Origin: an uncultured Flavobacteriales bacterium
GTDB taxonomy: Bacteria > Bacteroidota > Bacteroidia > Flavobacteriales_G > Salibacteraceae
Direction of reading: 5' to 3'
Assembly (NCBI GenBank): GCA_943788145.1
Contig: CALSPD010000008.1
Location: 78,475-142,474 of the forward strand
Length of the DNA: 64,000 nucleotides
The notes under the pieces are model-generated. The model did not search any database. It was not told the DNA's origin and was given only the letters and a program-made list of their open reading frames with translations. Below are positions 43,371 through 53,326 of this stretch, one piece after another. A program made the position numbers and the translations under genes. Positions within the stretch are counted from its first letter, which is position 1. The number at the start of each line of letters is the position of its first letter.

Positions 43371-45326
43371 TTACCTCCTTACAGTAATCCAAGCATCCCA
43401 TTCTCCTGCCGCGATGCACTTCATACGAAGTTTATCAGCCTCAGATCGTTTGGTGAATTTTGGACCCATCAAGAATCGGGTAATTCCGTCATCGTAACCC
43501 TTAATCTCAACCTCGCCAACGCTTCTCAAGAAGTCATACTTGAAGTTTCCAGGATTGCGATATGCACCCACTTGAACGCGGAAATAACATCCAGAAGCAA
43601 TTTCTTCGTCCGTCAAATCCTCGCGATCTGGATCGACATCACAAACGGCATCAACAGGTTCAACAGGAATAGCTAAAGAGTCTAATTGTTTTTGAATTCC
43701 TTTACCAGAAACATATCCGTTCGTGTAGAAGTCAAATCTGTGTTCGATACGTAAAACGCCTTCTTTCATTGGCGGAACATCAACTATTTCAACTTTTGGT
43801 GGGAAACCATCTGCTAAAAGACTGATTTTGTACTTATGTCCAGGTAGAAGTGAATAAACAAATTCACCAGTTACACTGTCCGCAACTAAAGTGGCTAAGA
43901 CATCTCCGGTTTTGAAATCCATGATTTTGGCAATGGCAGAACTTGGAATGTCATCTATGTAGACAGTTCCAACAAGTAAGACTAAGACATTAAGTCGTTC
44001 GAAAGTGCCTGGCTGAATTCGATATATATCATGTAAGTTTTCACCACTTGCACGAGCAGAAGAAAAATATCCCCAATCCCCATCTTTTGTGATGTAGTAG
44101 AAGCGATCGTCATCTGTTGTGTTGATAGGATAACCAAGGTTTATTACCTCTTGCCAATCTTTAGCAGCGCTGTCATATTTTACATAAAACATATCATAGC
44201 CACCCATTGACCCATGCGATTCAGAGGCGAAGTAAAAAGAGGATCCGTTTGAATACATGAAAGGCGAATCCTCGTTGAATTCAGTATTAATCTTTGGACC
44301 GAGGTTCGATATATTTCCATACGAACCGTCTTCCCTCAGAATGGCCGTATAAATATCTCGTCCTCCTAATCCACCTGGTTTGTCACTTGAAAAATAGAGC
44401 GTGCGATTATCCGGGGCAAGAAAAGCGTGACCTTCATAATGAGGCGTGTTCACGCCACCTTTGATTTTTTGTGGTGCACTCCAAGCCGTGTCGCCAAGGT
44501 TTTCGCTTACATATATATCTTCTTCTGCATTGTCACCGCTTAAGTATATGTACATCCACTTTTTGTCATAAGACAAGCTCATTGAAGCCTCGTGACGATC
44601 GCTTGTGTTTATCTTATCGGAAATACTTCTCCCCTCACCGAAATTAAATTGATCGTCACCGCCTTCATGATCGGCAACGAAAATGTCTTCATAATAAGAC
44701 CCGACAAATGTCTTTTTAGTCTGGTCGTTCATCAACTCACCTTTGCTGTCAGGTCCTCTGTTGGTGTAATATAAATGTTCGCCATCCGGGTCGATAACAG
44801 GACTGTATTGTGAGTTTTGAGGATTACTAGGAGGCGTTAATATTTCAAGGGTAAGGGCCATCTTTCGTTCCATGAGCTCAATGCCATTTTTACAATTTTC
44901 AATAAGTCGTAGCGTTTCAATGCGCCTCAGCCCGCTAACCTTTGACTTTTCAAGGTATTCGTTGTAAAGATTGATTGCATCATTAAACTGATACAGAAAA
45001 TGTTTAGCTCGAGCCATGTAGAAAGTTGCATCTGGGTAATCGGTGCTGCCCCGAAGGTCCTTTAAGATGTCATAAGCTTTTTCTCTGCCAGTAGATTGAA
45101 AAACCATGCTTGCTCCAGTTTTATATTGGAGGTATACATCTCCTGAACGAACGTCCCAAAGACTGTCATAGACGGCTAAAGCTCTCAAATAACTTCCCTC
45201 TTCGAAAAGAATGTCGGCATCATATAGCCGTTTTTTAAACGGTCCAGATATGTCTTGAGCAAATAAAAGGTTCGCGCTGAAAACTAAAATAACTGCGCAA
45301 AGAATTGATCTTACGTTAGGTAGCAT
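43371..45326 (-). CDS. PorE-like TPR/PD40 protein ending in a SPOR domain
   Basis: The exported protein of about 651 residues starts at the ATG 45326 (MLPNVRSILCAVILVFSANLLFAQ); the ORF track begins four codons earlier at a TTG. TPR helices (about 25-150, ALAVYDSLWDVRSGDVYLQYKTG) lead into a PD40/WD40-like propeller (about 165-430, LYFSSDKPGGLGGRDIYTA). A carboxypeptidase-regulatory-like domain follows (about 440-535, DFKTGDVLATLVAD). The end (about 575-651: CYFRVQVGAYRNPGNF and GITRFLMGPKF) fits a SPOR domain. PorE, a type IX secretion protein, has the same first three modules but ends in an OmpA-like domain. So this is a PorE-like relative with a different peptidoglycan-binding module. Confidence 0.82.
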   Translation of the reverse strand: MLPNVRSILCAVILVFSANLLFAQDISGPFKKRLYDADILFEEGSYLRALAVYDSLWDVRSGDVYLQYKTGASMVFQSTGREKAYDILKDLRGSTDYPDATFYMARAKHFLYQFNDAINLYNEYLEKSKVSGLRRIETLRLIENCKNGIELMERKMALTLEILTPPSNPQNSQYSPVIDPDGEHLYYTNRGPDSKGELMNDQTKKTFVGSYYEDIFVADHEGGDDQFNFGEGRSISDKINTSDRHEASMSLSYDKKWMYIYLSGDNAEEDIYVSENLGDTAWSAPQKIKGGVNTPHYEGHAFLAPDNRTLYFSSDKPGGLGGRDIYTAILREDGSYGNISNLGPKINTEFNEDSPFMYSNGSSFYFASESHGSMGGYDMFYVKYDSAAKDWQEVINLGYPINTTDDDRFYYITKDGDWGYFSSARASGENLHDIYRIQPGTFERLNVLVLLVGTVYIDDIPSSAIAKIMDFKTGDVLATLVADSVTGEFVYSLLPGHKYKISLLADGFPPKVEIVDVPPMKEGVLRIEHRFDFYTNGYVSGKGIQKQLDSLAIPVEPVDAVCDVDPDREDLTDEEIASGCYFRVQVGAYRNPGNFKYDFLRSVGEVEIKGYDDGITRFLMGPKFTKRSEADKLRMKCIAAGEWDAWITVRR

Positions 45327-45415
45327 GAAGCAGGTCAATTGATGGTCTCCAAATTTATCAATATTGATTTGTAATGAAAGCGTTGGAATTGAGGATTACT
45401 AACTTTGACATCTTA

Positions 45416-46651
45416 ATGAAATGTGAACTTTTCGAATTAGACAACGGCCTGAGAATCGCATTTCAGGAAGATAGCAGCATTCAAACCGTTCATTGCGGGT
45501 TTTTAATCAACGCAGGATCGCGTGATGAACTTGAAAATGAGCACGGTTTAGCTCACTTAATTGAACATTGTCTTTTCAAGGGAACTGCTAATAGAAAGGC
45601 GTTTCACATACTTTCTCGGCTGGATAGTGTAGGAGGCGAAATCAATGCATACACGACCAAAGAGGAAACTTGCGTTTACGCATCTTCCATGAATGAACAC
45701 TTCCATCGAGCAAGCGAATTGCTGTTTGATATTGTTTTTGCTGCTAGCTTTCCAGATAAAGAAATTGCAAAGGAGATTTCCGTAATTCGCGATGAAATAA
45801 ACAGTTACAAGGATAATCCAGACGAAATGTTGATGGATGAATTCGAGGAAAAATTATTTCCGAATCATCCGTTTGGGCGAACAATCTTAGGTACAGAAAC
45901 TGGAATTTCTCAGTTAAATCAACAGAACATTCGCTCTTTTGTTGATCGACTTTACTCTACCGACCAAATCGTTTTTTCGTGTGTAGGGAACATATCTAGG
46001 AAGAAATTGATGCGGTTTGCTACTGAATATTTGGAAAAAATACCAAAACGCATCCGGGGCAATATCGACAGGACGATTCCAAAAACTACCGTTTTTGACG
46101 AAACAAACAAGCGAAACGTAAATCAAGTACATACGCTTCTCGGGGGAACTTCTGTTGGGTTAAGTGATGACAAAAGATCGCACATGATCTTATTGAACAA
46201 CATATTGGGCGGGCCGGCATTGAATAGTAGACTAAATCTAAACATCAGAGAAAAGCTCGGTTATTGCTACCATATTGAAAGTAATTTTAATCCTTACTCC
46301 GATTTAGGAGTCTTTCAGATCTATTTTGGAACGGATCCCGCTTATTACAAGCGTACTTCCAAGTTGGTTCGAAAGGAAATGAACGACTTAATGGATAAAG
46401 CGTTAACGCCAAGAGCATTGGCTATGGCTCAAAAACAATTGCTCGGTCAAATCGCCCTTTCTCAAGAACAGCGCTCAAGCATCATGATTTCGACAGCCAA
46501 GTCATTACTCCATTTTGGTCGCTTAGATACCTTTGAGGAAGTAGAAGAAAAAATAATGGAGATTAACGCGAGTGATCTGCAATCTATGGCGATTGAATCG
46601 TTTCAGCCAAATAGGTTAAGCTCGCTATCCTTCATTCCAGAGAAACAGTAA
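45416..46651 (+). CDS. M16 family zinc peptidase
   Basis: The insulinase-type protease has about 411 residues. Its inverted zinc site is complete: HLIEH in GLAHLIEHCLFKG, with the downstream Glu in EKEISVIRDEI. The C-terminal domain retains the family RY/R-type block (LNIREKLGYCYHIES). The ORF track starts 14 codons earlier (45374), but the ATG at 45416 gives MKCELFELDNGLRIAFQ, the normal N-terminus, and leaves room for a promoter in the divergent gap. No signal peptide. An O-methyltransferase gene follows after 12 bases, so they may be co-transcribed. Confidence 0.93.
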   Translation: MKCELFELDNGLRIAFQEDSSIQTVHCGFLINAGSRDELENEHGLAHLIEHCLFKGTANRKAFHILSRLDSVGGEINAYTTKEETCVYASSMNEHFHRASELLFDIVFAASFPDKEIAKEISVIRDEINSYKDNPDEMLMDEFEEKLFPNHPFGRTILGTETGISQLNQQNIRSFVDRLYSTDQIVFSCVGNISRKKLMRFATEYLEKIPKRIRGNIDRTIPKTTVFDETNKRNVNQVHTLLGGTSVGLSDDKRSHMILLNNILGGPALNSRLNLNIREKLGYCYHIESNFNPYSDLGVFQIYFGTDPAYYKRTSKLVRKEMNDLMDKALTPRALAMAQKQLLGQIALSQEQRSSIMISTAKSLLHFGRLDTFEEVEEKIMEINASDLQSMAIESFQPNRLSSLSFIPEKQ

Positions 46652-46663
46652 ACCAATAATTGG

Positions 46664-47305
46664 ATGGATTTTTTACCCGAAGAAATAAATAATTACTGCC
46701 ATAGATTTACCGAGGATGAATCTGATATCCTGGCCGAATTAAACCGGTTTACGCATGCCAACGTGCTACAATCTAGAATGCTTGCAGGACACTTGCAAGG
46801 AAGGGTTTTGTCGATGTTAAGTCATATGATACAACCAAGAACCATTCTTGAAATAGGCACGTACACAGGTTATTCGGCACTTTGTTGGGCTGAAGGTTTA
46901 GTGGAAAACGGACTAATTCATACGATTGAGCTAAATGACGAATTAGAAACTAAAATCTTGTCATTCATCAACAAGTCTGAACATAGAGAAAGGATCAAAT
47001 TGCACATAGGTAACGCGCTTGAAATTATTCCCGCTTTAGAAGGAACGTTTGACATAGTTTATATAGATGCAGATAAAGAAAATTATGGTGCATATTATGA
47101 TTTGGTAATTGATCGGCTAAAGCCCGGTGGTTATGTGATAGCGGACAATGTCTTGTGGAGTGGAAAAATCACTTCACATGAATCCGAAATGGATCATGAG
47201 ACCCGGTGTTTGTATGATTATGCAAGGAAAATTCATGATGATGCAAGGGTTCAGAATGTACTTTTTCCGATCCGTGATGGTTTAATGATTGCTCGAAAAA
47301 TATGA
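46664..47305 (+). CDS. Class I SAM-dependent O-methyltransferase
   Basis: The 213-residue enzyme is of the bacterial catechol/caffeoyl-CoA O-methyltransferase type. The SAM-binding motif is ILEIGTYTGYSALCWAEGL, followed by the metal-binding region IVYIDADKENYGAYY and GGYVIADNVLWSGK. It begins 12 bases after the M16 protease stop and overlaps the threonine aldolase start by four bases, so the genes from M16 to DUF4197 read as one operon. The acceptor substrate is unknown. Confidence 0.94.
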   Translation: MDFLPEEINNYCHRFTEDESDILAELNRFTHANVLQSRMLAGHLQGRVLSMLSHMIQPRTILEIGTYTGYSALCWAEGLVENGLIHTIELNDELETKILSFINKSEHRERIKLHIGNALEIIPALEGTFDIVYIDADKENYGAYYDLVIDRLKPGGYVIADNVLWSGKITSHESEMDHETRCLYDYARKIHDDARVQNVLFPIRDGLMIARKI

Positions 47306-48324
47306 GGGTACTGGATTTTAGAAGTGATACCGTAACCAAGCCCACAGCCGCAATGTATGATGCCATGATGGCTGCGTCATTGGGTGACGATGTATTTGGT
47401 GACGATCCGACTGTGAATAGCCTTGAGCGGAAAGCGGCTGAAATGTTTGGCAAACAGGCGGCAATTTTTTGTCCCTCAGGAACAATGACCAATCAAATCG
47501 CAATAAAAGTCCATACTTCTCCTGGGGATGAAGTGATTTGCGATCAGCTATCTCACATTTACAACTATGAAGGAGGTGGAATCGCCTTTAATTCAGGGTG
47601 CTCCGTCAAATTACTTGATGGAAATCGAGGGAGGTTCACAGCAGCGGATGTCGTGAATGCAATTAATCCTGACGATCCACATTTTCCTTTTTCACGATTA
47701 GTGAGCATTGAAAACACGTGTAATAAGGGTGGAGGTGCTATTTGGGATATCAATCAAATAAAGGAGGTTTCAAAAATTTCGCGTGAAAGTGGTCTTGGAA
47801 TTCATTTAGATGGAGCTAGGTTATTTAATGCACTTGTTGAATCTGGTAATTCAAAGCAGGAACTTGGGGATCAATTTGATTCAATTTCTATTTGTCTTAG
47901 CAAAGGTCTTGGATGTCCAGTTGGTTCACTTTTACTTGGGGAAGAGCATTTTATACGAAAGGCGCGAAGGATAAGAAAAGTGTTTGGCGGAGGAATGCGC
48001 CAAGCAGGAATTATCGCTGCCGCGGGAATTTATGCACTCGATAATCATATCGAACGATTGAAACAAGACCATAACTTGGCTAAAGATCTAAGTATGCTTT
48101 TGAATGCTACGAGCTGGGTGAAGCATATTGTAGCCCCTGAAACCAATATTGTGGTGATTGAGTTAGAGCAACCCGAAAAACAAAAAAGTATAATCGAACA
48201 GCTTGCGAGAAAAGGCGTATTGACAGTGGCTTTTGGTCTAGGTAAAATAAGATTTGTGACCCATCTGGATATTAATCAAAACGATTTGAATCTTTGCGCA
48301 GAACGATTTAAAGAAATCAAGTAA
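47302..48324 (+). CDS. Low-specificity L-threonine aldolase family protein
   Basis: This is a PLP-dependent beta-eliminating lyase of 340 residues that cleaves L-threonine and related 3-hydroxy amino acids to glycine and an aldehyde. The N-terminus is typical (LDFRSDTVTKPTAAMYDAM, GDDVFGDDPTVN). The PLP-binding Lys is in SICLSKGLGCPVGSLLLG, and IHLDGARLFNA carries the Asp that contacts the PLP ring nitrogen. It is coupled to the O-methyltransferase gene and followed after one base by DUF4197. Confidence 0.95.
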   Translation: MRVLDFRSDTVTKPTAAMYDAMMAASLGDDVFGDDPTVNSLERKAAEMFGKQAAIFCPSGTMTNQIAIKVHTSPGDEVICDQLSHIYNYEGGGIAFNSGCSVKLLDGNRGRFTAADVVNAINPDDPHFPFSRLVSIENTCNKGGGAIWDINQIKEVSKISRESGLGIHLDGARLFNALVESGNSKQELGDQFDSISICLSKGLGCPVGSLLLGEEHFIRKARRIRKVFGGGMRQAGIIAAAGIYALDNHIERLKQDHNLAKDLSMLLNATSWVKHIVAPETNIVVIELEQPEKQKSIIEQLARKGVLTVAFGLGKIRFVTHLDINQNDLNLCAERFKEIK

Positions 48325-48325
48325 C

Positions 48326-49063
48326 ATGAAATCAGCATTTACGAAAGTGGCCATAGGCCTAAGTTTAGTTTTAGGTATGGCTCTCGTGTCATGTGAGGAA
48401 TTGGGCATTCTCTCAGAAAGTGTCGGAGTAACGGATGAAGATGTGATTAACGGATTGCGTCAGGCCTTGGAAGTCGGAACGGATACTGCCGTTAGTCACC
48501 TAAACGTGCAAGATGGGTTTTACAAAGATGAGTTGGTTAAAATTCTATTGCCCGCTGAGGCACAACCAGTTTATGACATCTTGAATCTTTTGCCTTCAGG
48601 TATTGTTGATGAAACAATACTTTCCATTAATAGAGCAGCGGAAGACGCTGCCAAAGAGGCCACACCAATTTTTCTAGGCGCGATTCACGAGCTTACTATT
48701 GAAGATGGATGGGGAATCTTGAATGGAAATGATACAGCGGCAACTACTTATTTGAGAAGTAAGACCTATCAAAAGCTTTTTGATGCGTTCCAGCCGAAAA
48801 TTGAAGCCTCTTTAGCCAAAGATCTTGTCCTTGGCATATCCGCTGAGAATTTGTATAGCAAACTGATTAACTTGTATAATACAGCAAGTATTGGCGGTCT
48901 TTTATTTGATGAAATCAACACGAATTCCTTGAGTGAGCATACCACAAACAGGGCACTTCGCGGACTTTTTATTAAAGTTGGCAATGAAGAGACACTGATC
49001 CGTGAAAACCCAACGCATCGGGTAACTCAATTACTTCAGCAAGTTTTTGCCGAACAGGATTAG
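48326..49063 (+). CDS. DUF4197 lipoprotein
   Basis: The 245-residue exported lipoprotein has a signal peptide with a lipobox (MALVSCEELG). The DUF4197 pattern is present: VTDEDVINGLRQALEVGTDTAVSHL near the N-terminus, VYDIL and FLGAIHELTIEDGWGIL in the middle, and the C-terminal ALRGLFIKVGNEETLIRENP. No function is known for the family. It starts one base after the threonine aldolase stop and is convergent with the PafA-like gene. Confidence 0.93.
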   Translation: MKSAFTKVAIGLSLVLGMALVSCEELGILSESVGVTDEDVINGLRQALEVGTDTAVSHLNVQDGFYKDELVKILLPAEAQPVYDILNLLPSGIVDETILSINRAAEDAAKEATPIFLGAIHELTIEDGWGILNGNDTAATTYLRSKTYQKLFDAFQPKIEASLAKDLVLGISAENLYSKLINLYNTASIGGLLFDEINTNSLSEHTTNRALRGLFIKVGNEETLIRENPTHRVTQLLQQVFAEQD

Positions 49064-49066
49064 AGC

Positions 49067-50677
49067 TTACTTAAAAATTATGGGCGCATGAGAAGAAGCG
49101 TCAGGAAATCCAATTCTGCATAAGATTGACATCGTTGGGGCAATTTGAGTAATTTGAATTTCCTCAATAGTTTCCCCCTTTGTTACGCCCCAGCCAAAGA
49201 AAATTAACGGAACATGGGTGTCGTAGGCATATGAACTGCCATGTGTTGTTCCTTTACCCTCATATTCCATCCATCCAGGAAGGTATTGGATGATAATGTC
49301 GCCTGAGCGTTGGGGGTTCCAACCTTGTGCGGCCAATTTGGAAAATTGATCTGGAGGCAAAGGGTGTTGCAAGTCTTTTATGTCCAAAGCATTTGATACC
49401 CCTGGATAATTCAGAGCAAAGTTTTTAATAACGGCATGGACTTTTTTTGACTCGAGGCCCTTTTTATCCAGTTCTTCATGGTTTACGAATACTTGTTGAT
49501 TGGAATAATTTGAAATTAGTAATGCGCTTGGAAACAATAATTCAAGCTCGGCTTTTAATTCAGTCTCAAACTTTTCATCATCTATATAATCTACAGGAAT
49601 CTTGTTGTCACTCATGTATTTTGGAATGGGAGCAGCGGCATGGTCTGCGGTTAAGAAAAGTGAGTAGTTCCCAACACCTACTCGTTGATCTAAGGCCTTT
49701 AACAAGAGCGCGATTTCCTTATCAAGCTTTAAATAAGTATCCTCAATTTCCATAGATTGTGGTCCATAGCTATGACCTATCATGTCTGGAGATGAAAAGG
49801 AAATAGAGAGGAAGTCAAGGTGATCGTCTTGACCGAGGTCTTCATTTATTATTACGTCTTCAGCAAATTTTCTGACATAGGTGTTGCCATAAGGGGTGCT
49901 CGCAAACGCATAGTAGCCGCGCTGCGCAATGCTTTGTTTGACATCATATGGAAAAATGGGATCTCGACCTTCTATGAGTGCTTTTTCATAAGGTGAGTTA
50001 TCCGCTGTACTTTCTATATAGAGCTCAGGCGCTAAACTCAATTCCCAATTCATCTTCACCAATTCATCTGGAATTTTTTTTGCGTTGAATGATTTGACCC
50101 ACTTTGGTAAGTCTGTCATATAGTAAGTGCTAGTAATCATATTTCCAGATTGATAGTCCATCCAGTATGCTGCATTAGCTGAGTGACCGGCAGGTAGGAT
50201 TGCGGCCCTATCTTTAATGGAAACACCGATGGATTTACCTTTGAACTGATTGGACTGACGAACGGCATCGCCTAATGTGGTTGTCAACAAGCGATGAGGA
50301 GACATTTTTCCGTTCGCGTTATCGGTGCCCACCGAATTCACATTATCGTCACCTACGCAATACAAATTTCCATCAACATCACGGTCATACCAATAATTTG
50401 AGATGATTCCATTTACCATGGGTGTTGTTCCCGTGAAAATAGATGCATGACCAGGTGCGGTGTATGTGGGAATGTAATTGAAATGTACGTTTCGGCAGTA
50501 ATAGCCATTATTTATGAGGCGTTTAAATCCATCGTCTTCGAATTTGTCCCAATAACGGTACAAATAATCTTGGCGCATTTGATCCACCACGATTCCAACG
50601 ATGAGTTTTGGTTGCCCTTGAGAAACACCCGCAAAAAAAGATAGTTGTAAAACGACAAGGATTAAAAGTGATCTCAT
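49067..50677 (-). CDS. PafA-like alkaline phosphatase superfamily enzyme
   Basis: This is a secreted phosphatase of the type I phosphodiesterase/PafA branch, about 536 residues long. The signal peptide is MRSLLILVVLQLSFFAGVSQGQ. I prefer the ATG at 50677, which overlaps the crcB stop by four bases, to the track start 25 codons upstream. Metal and nucleophile motifs are visible: VGIVVDQMRQDYLYRY, the Thr nucleophile in YIPTYTAPGHASIFTG, FLTADHAAAPIP and the late GTTHGSSYAYDTHVPLIFFG. It should act on phosphate monoesters in the periplasm. It is the last gene of the pyrG operon. Confidence 0.9.
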   Translation of the reverse strand: MRSLLILVVLQLSFFAGVSQGQPKLIVGIVVDQMRQDYLYRYWDKFEDDGFKRLINNGYYCRNVHFNYIPTYTAPGHASIFTGTTPMVNGIISNYWYDRDVDGNLYCVGDDNVNSVGTDNANGKMSPHRLLTTTLGDAVRQSNQFKGKSIGVSIKDRAAILPAGHSANAAYWMDYQSGNMITSTYYMTDLPKWVKSFNAKKIPDELVKMNWELSLAPELYIESTADNSPYEKALIEGRDPIFPYDVKQSIAQRGYYAFASTPYGNTYVRKFAEDVIINEDLGQDDHLDFLSISFSSPDMIGHSYGPQSMEIEDTYLKLDKEIALLLKALDQRVGVGNYSLFLTADHAAAPIPKYMSDNKIPVDYIDDEKFETELKAELELLFPSALLISNYSNQQVFVNHEELDKKGLESKKVHAVIKNFALNYPGVSNALDIKDLQHPLPPDQFSKLAAQGWNPQRSGDIIIQYLPGWMEYEGKGTTHGSSYAYDTHVPLIFFGWGVTKGETIEEIQITQIAPTMSILCRIGFPDASSHAPIIFK

Positions 50678-51039
50678 TTGAATTGCTTTGATAGAATGAA
50701 GAGCATAGAAAGACAAAATGCGAAACTTATGGTTACGTTCAGTACCGCCCACACATATTGCCCTGATTTAAGCAGTTGAAACGTCTCTAAACTAAAGGTC
50801 GAAAATGTGCTAAAACCACCGCAAAACCCAATGGTTATCAGGTAGAACCAAATGTTTTCGTTTGATAAATCGGACCGGAATAAGAGCCAACCTAAGATCG
50901 CTGTACTCAATACATTGGAAAGTAATGTTGCGACTGGAAGTGATGTAGATAAAGGAAAATGCTGCAATACGAAACTAATGCTATAGCGAGCGAGGCTTCC
51001 AAAACCACCTCCAATAAATACTGCTAGCGCTTGATTCAC
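50674..51039 (-). CDS. crcB: Fluoride exporter CrcB/Fluc
   Basis: The 121-residue fluoride channel subunit has four hydrophobic helices. Family motifs are GGFGSLARYSI near the start, a polar Asn in TLLSNVLSTAILGW (family pattern TLxVN) and GFCGGFSTFSTFSLETF with its phenylalanine box. Fluc channels work as antiparallel dimers. The gene starts at a GTG that overlaps the PAP2 stop by four bases and itself overlaps the PafA-like gene. No fluoride riboswitch is recognisable upstream. Confidence 0.95.
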   Translation of the reverse strand: MNQALAVFIGGGFGSLARYSISFVLQHFPLSTSLPVATLLSNVLSTAILGWLLFRSDLSNENIWFYLITIGFCGGFSTFSTFSLETFQLLKSGQYVWAVLNVTISFAFCLSMLFILSKQFK

Positions 51040-51602
51040 TTGGCTAAATTAGTTTTAGATAAAACAAGAGTTGCAATTTTAAATATCAGCCATCCTATCA
51101 AAGCACCCAGAAGCATACCGCCTACAACATCTCCTATAAAGTGCTTTCCTAAATATACCCGCGAATAGCTATTTAAAAAAGCAAAAACGAATAAGACAAC
51201 TTTAATCCAGTTCTGATGCAGCAACATCGAACAAAGAACTGCCAATCCCATGGTGTTTGCGGCATGGGATGAAACAAAGCCAAATTGCCCGCCACACCCA
51301 TCAGCTAAGTGTAATGATTTGATTAATCCTTCGGTGTGACATGGCCTTAACCGAAGAAAATAGTTTTTCATGAAAACGGAGATCTGATCACTTAAAACAA
51401 GGTTCAGGACGATAAAAACAAGAAAAAAACCGGTCGTCTTCCACCCAAATTGTTTGTGCAATAACCATAGAATGACTGCATAGAGCGGAACCCAAGTGAG
51501 TCGTCCGCTAATTGTAATCATAATTGCATCCAGAACTGACGAATGAAAATGATTAATCAGTAAGGAAAGGGCGCTATCAAGCTGAAGAAGCGTTTCAAGC
51601 AT
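51036..51602 (-). CDS. PAP2 superfamily phosphatase
   Basis: This is a 188-residue integral membrane lipid-phosphate phosphatase. The three PAP2 motifs are present: KNYFLRLRP (motif 1), SSHAAN (motif 2) and SRVYLGKHFIGDV (motif 3, with catalytic His and Asp). Six hydrophobic segments are apparent. Known family members dephosphorylate undecaprenyl pyrophosphate or lipid phosphates. It starts eight bases after pyrG and overlaps crcB. Confidence 0.94.
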   Translation of the reverse strand: MLETLLQLDSALSLLINHFHSSVLDAIMITISGRLTWVPLYAVILWLLHKQFGWKTTGFFLVFIVLNLVLSDQISVFMKNYFLRLRPCHTEGLIKSLHLADGCGGQFGFVSSHAANTMGLAVLCSMLLHQNWIKVVLFVFAFLNSYSRVYLGKHFIGDVVGGMLLGALIGWLIFKIATLVLSKTNLAK

Positions 51603-51610
51603 ACCTAAAT

Positions 51611-53239
<1,629 letters not shown>

Positions 53240-53260
53240 TCAATTGATTAGATACGGGAA

Positions 53261-53269
53261 TCAAAAGTA
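53261..53269 (-). promoter_or_regulatory. Promoter -7 element for the pyrG operon
   Basis: On the minus strand TACTTTTGA (consensus TAnnTTTGC) lies 27 bases upstream of the pyrG GTG. An interrupted inverted repeat CCCGT...ACGGG with a central TCAATTGA covers the start region (53233-53257). Confidence 0.4.
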
Positions 53270-53326
53270 AAAACTCTGTCGGCTTAGGCGGGAATTAAAT
53301 GAAAAAGTTTGATAGGCTTATGAACA

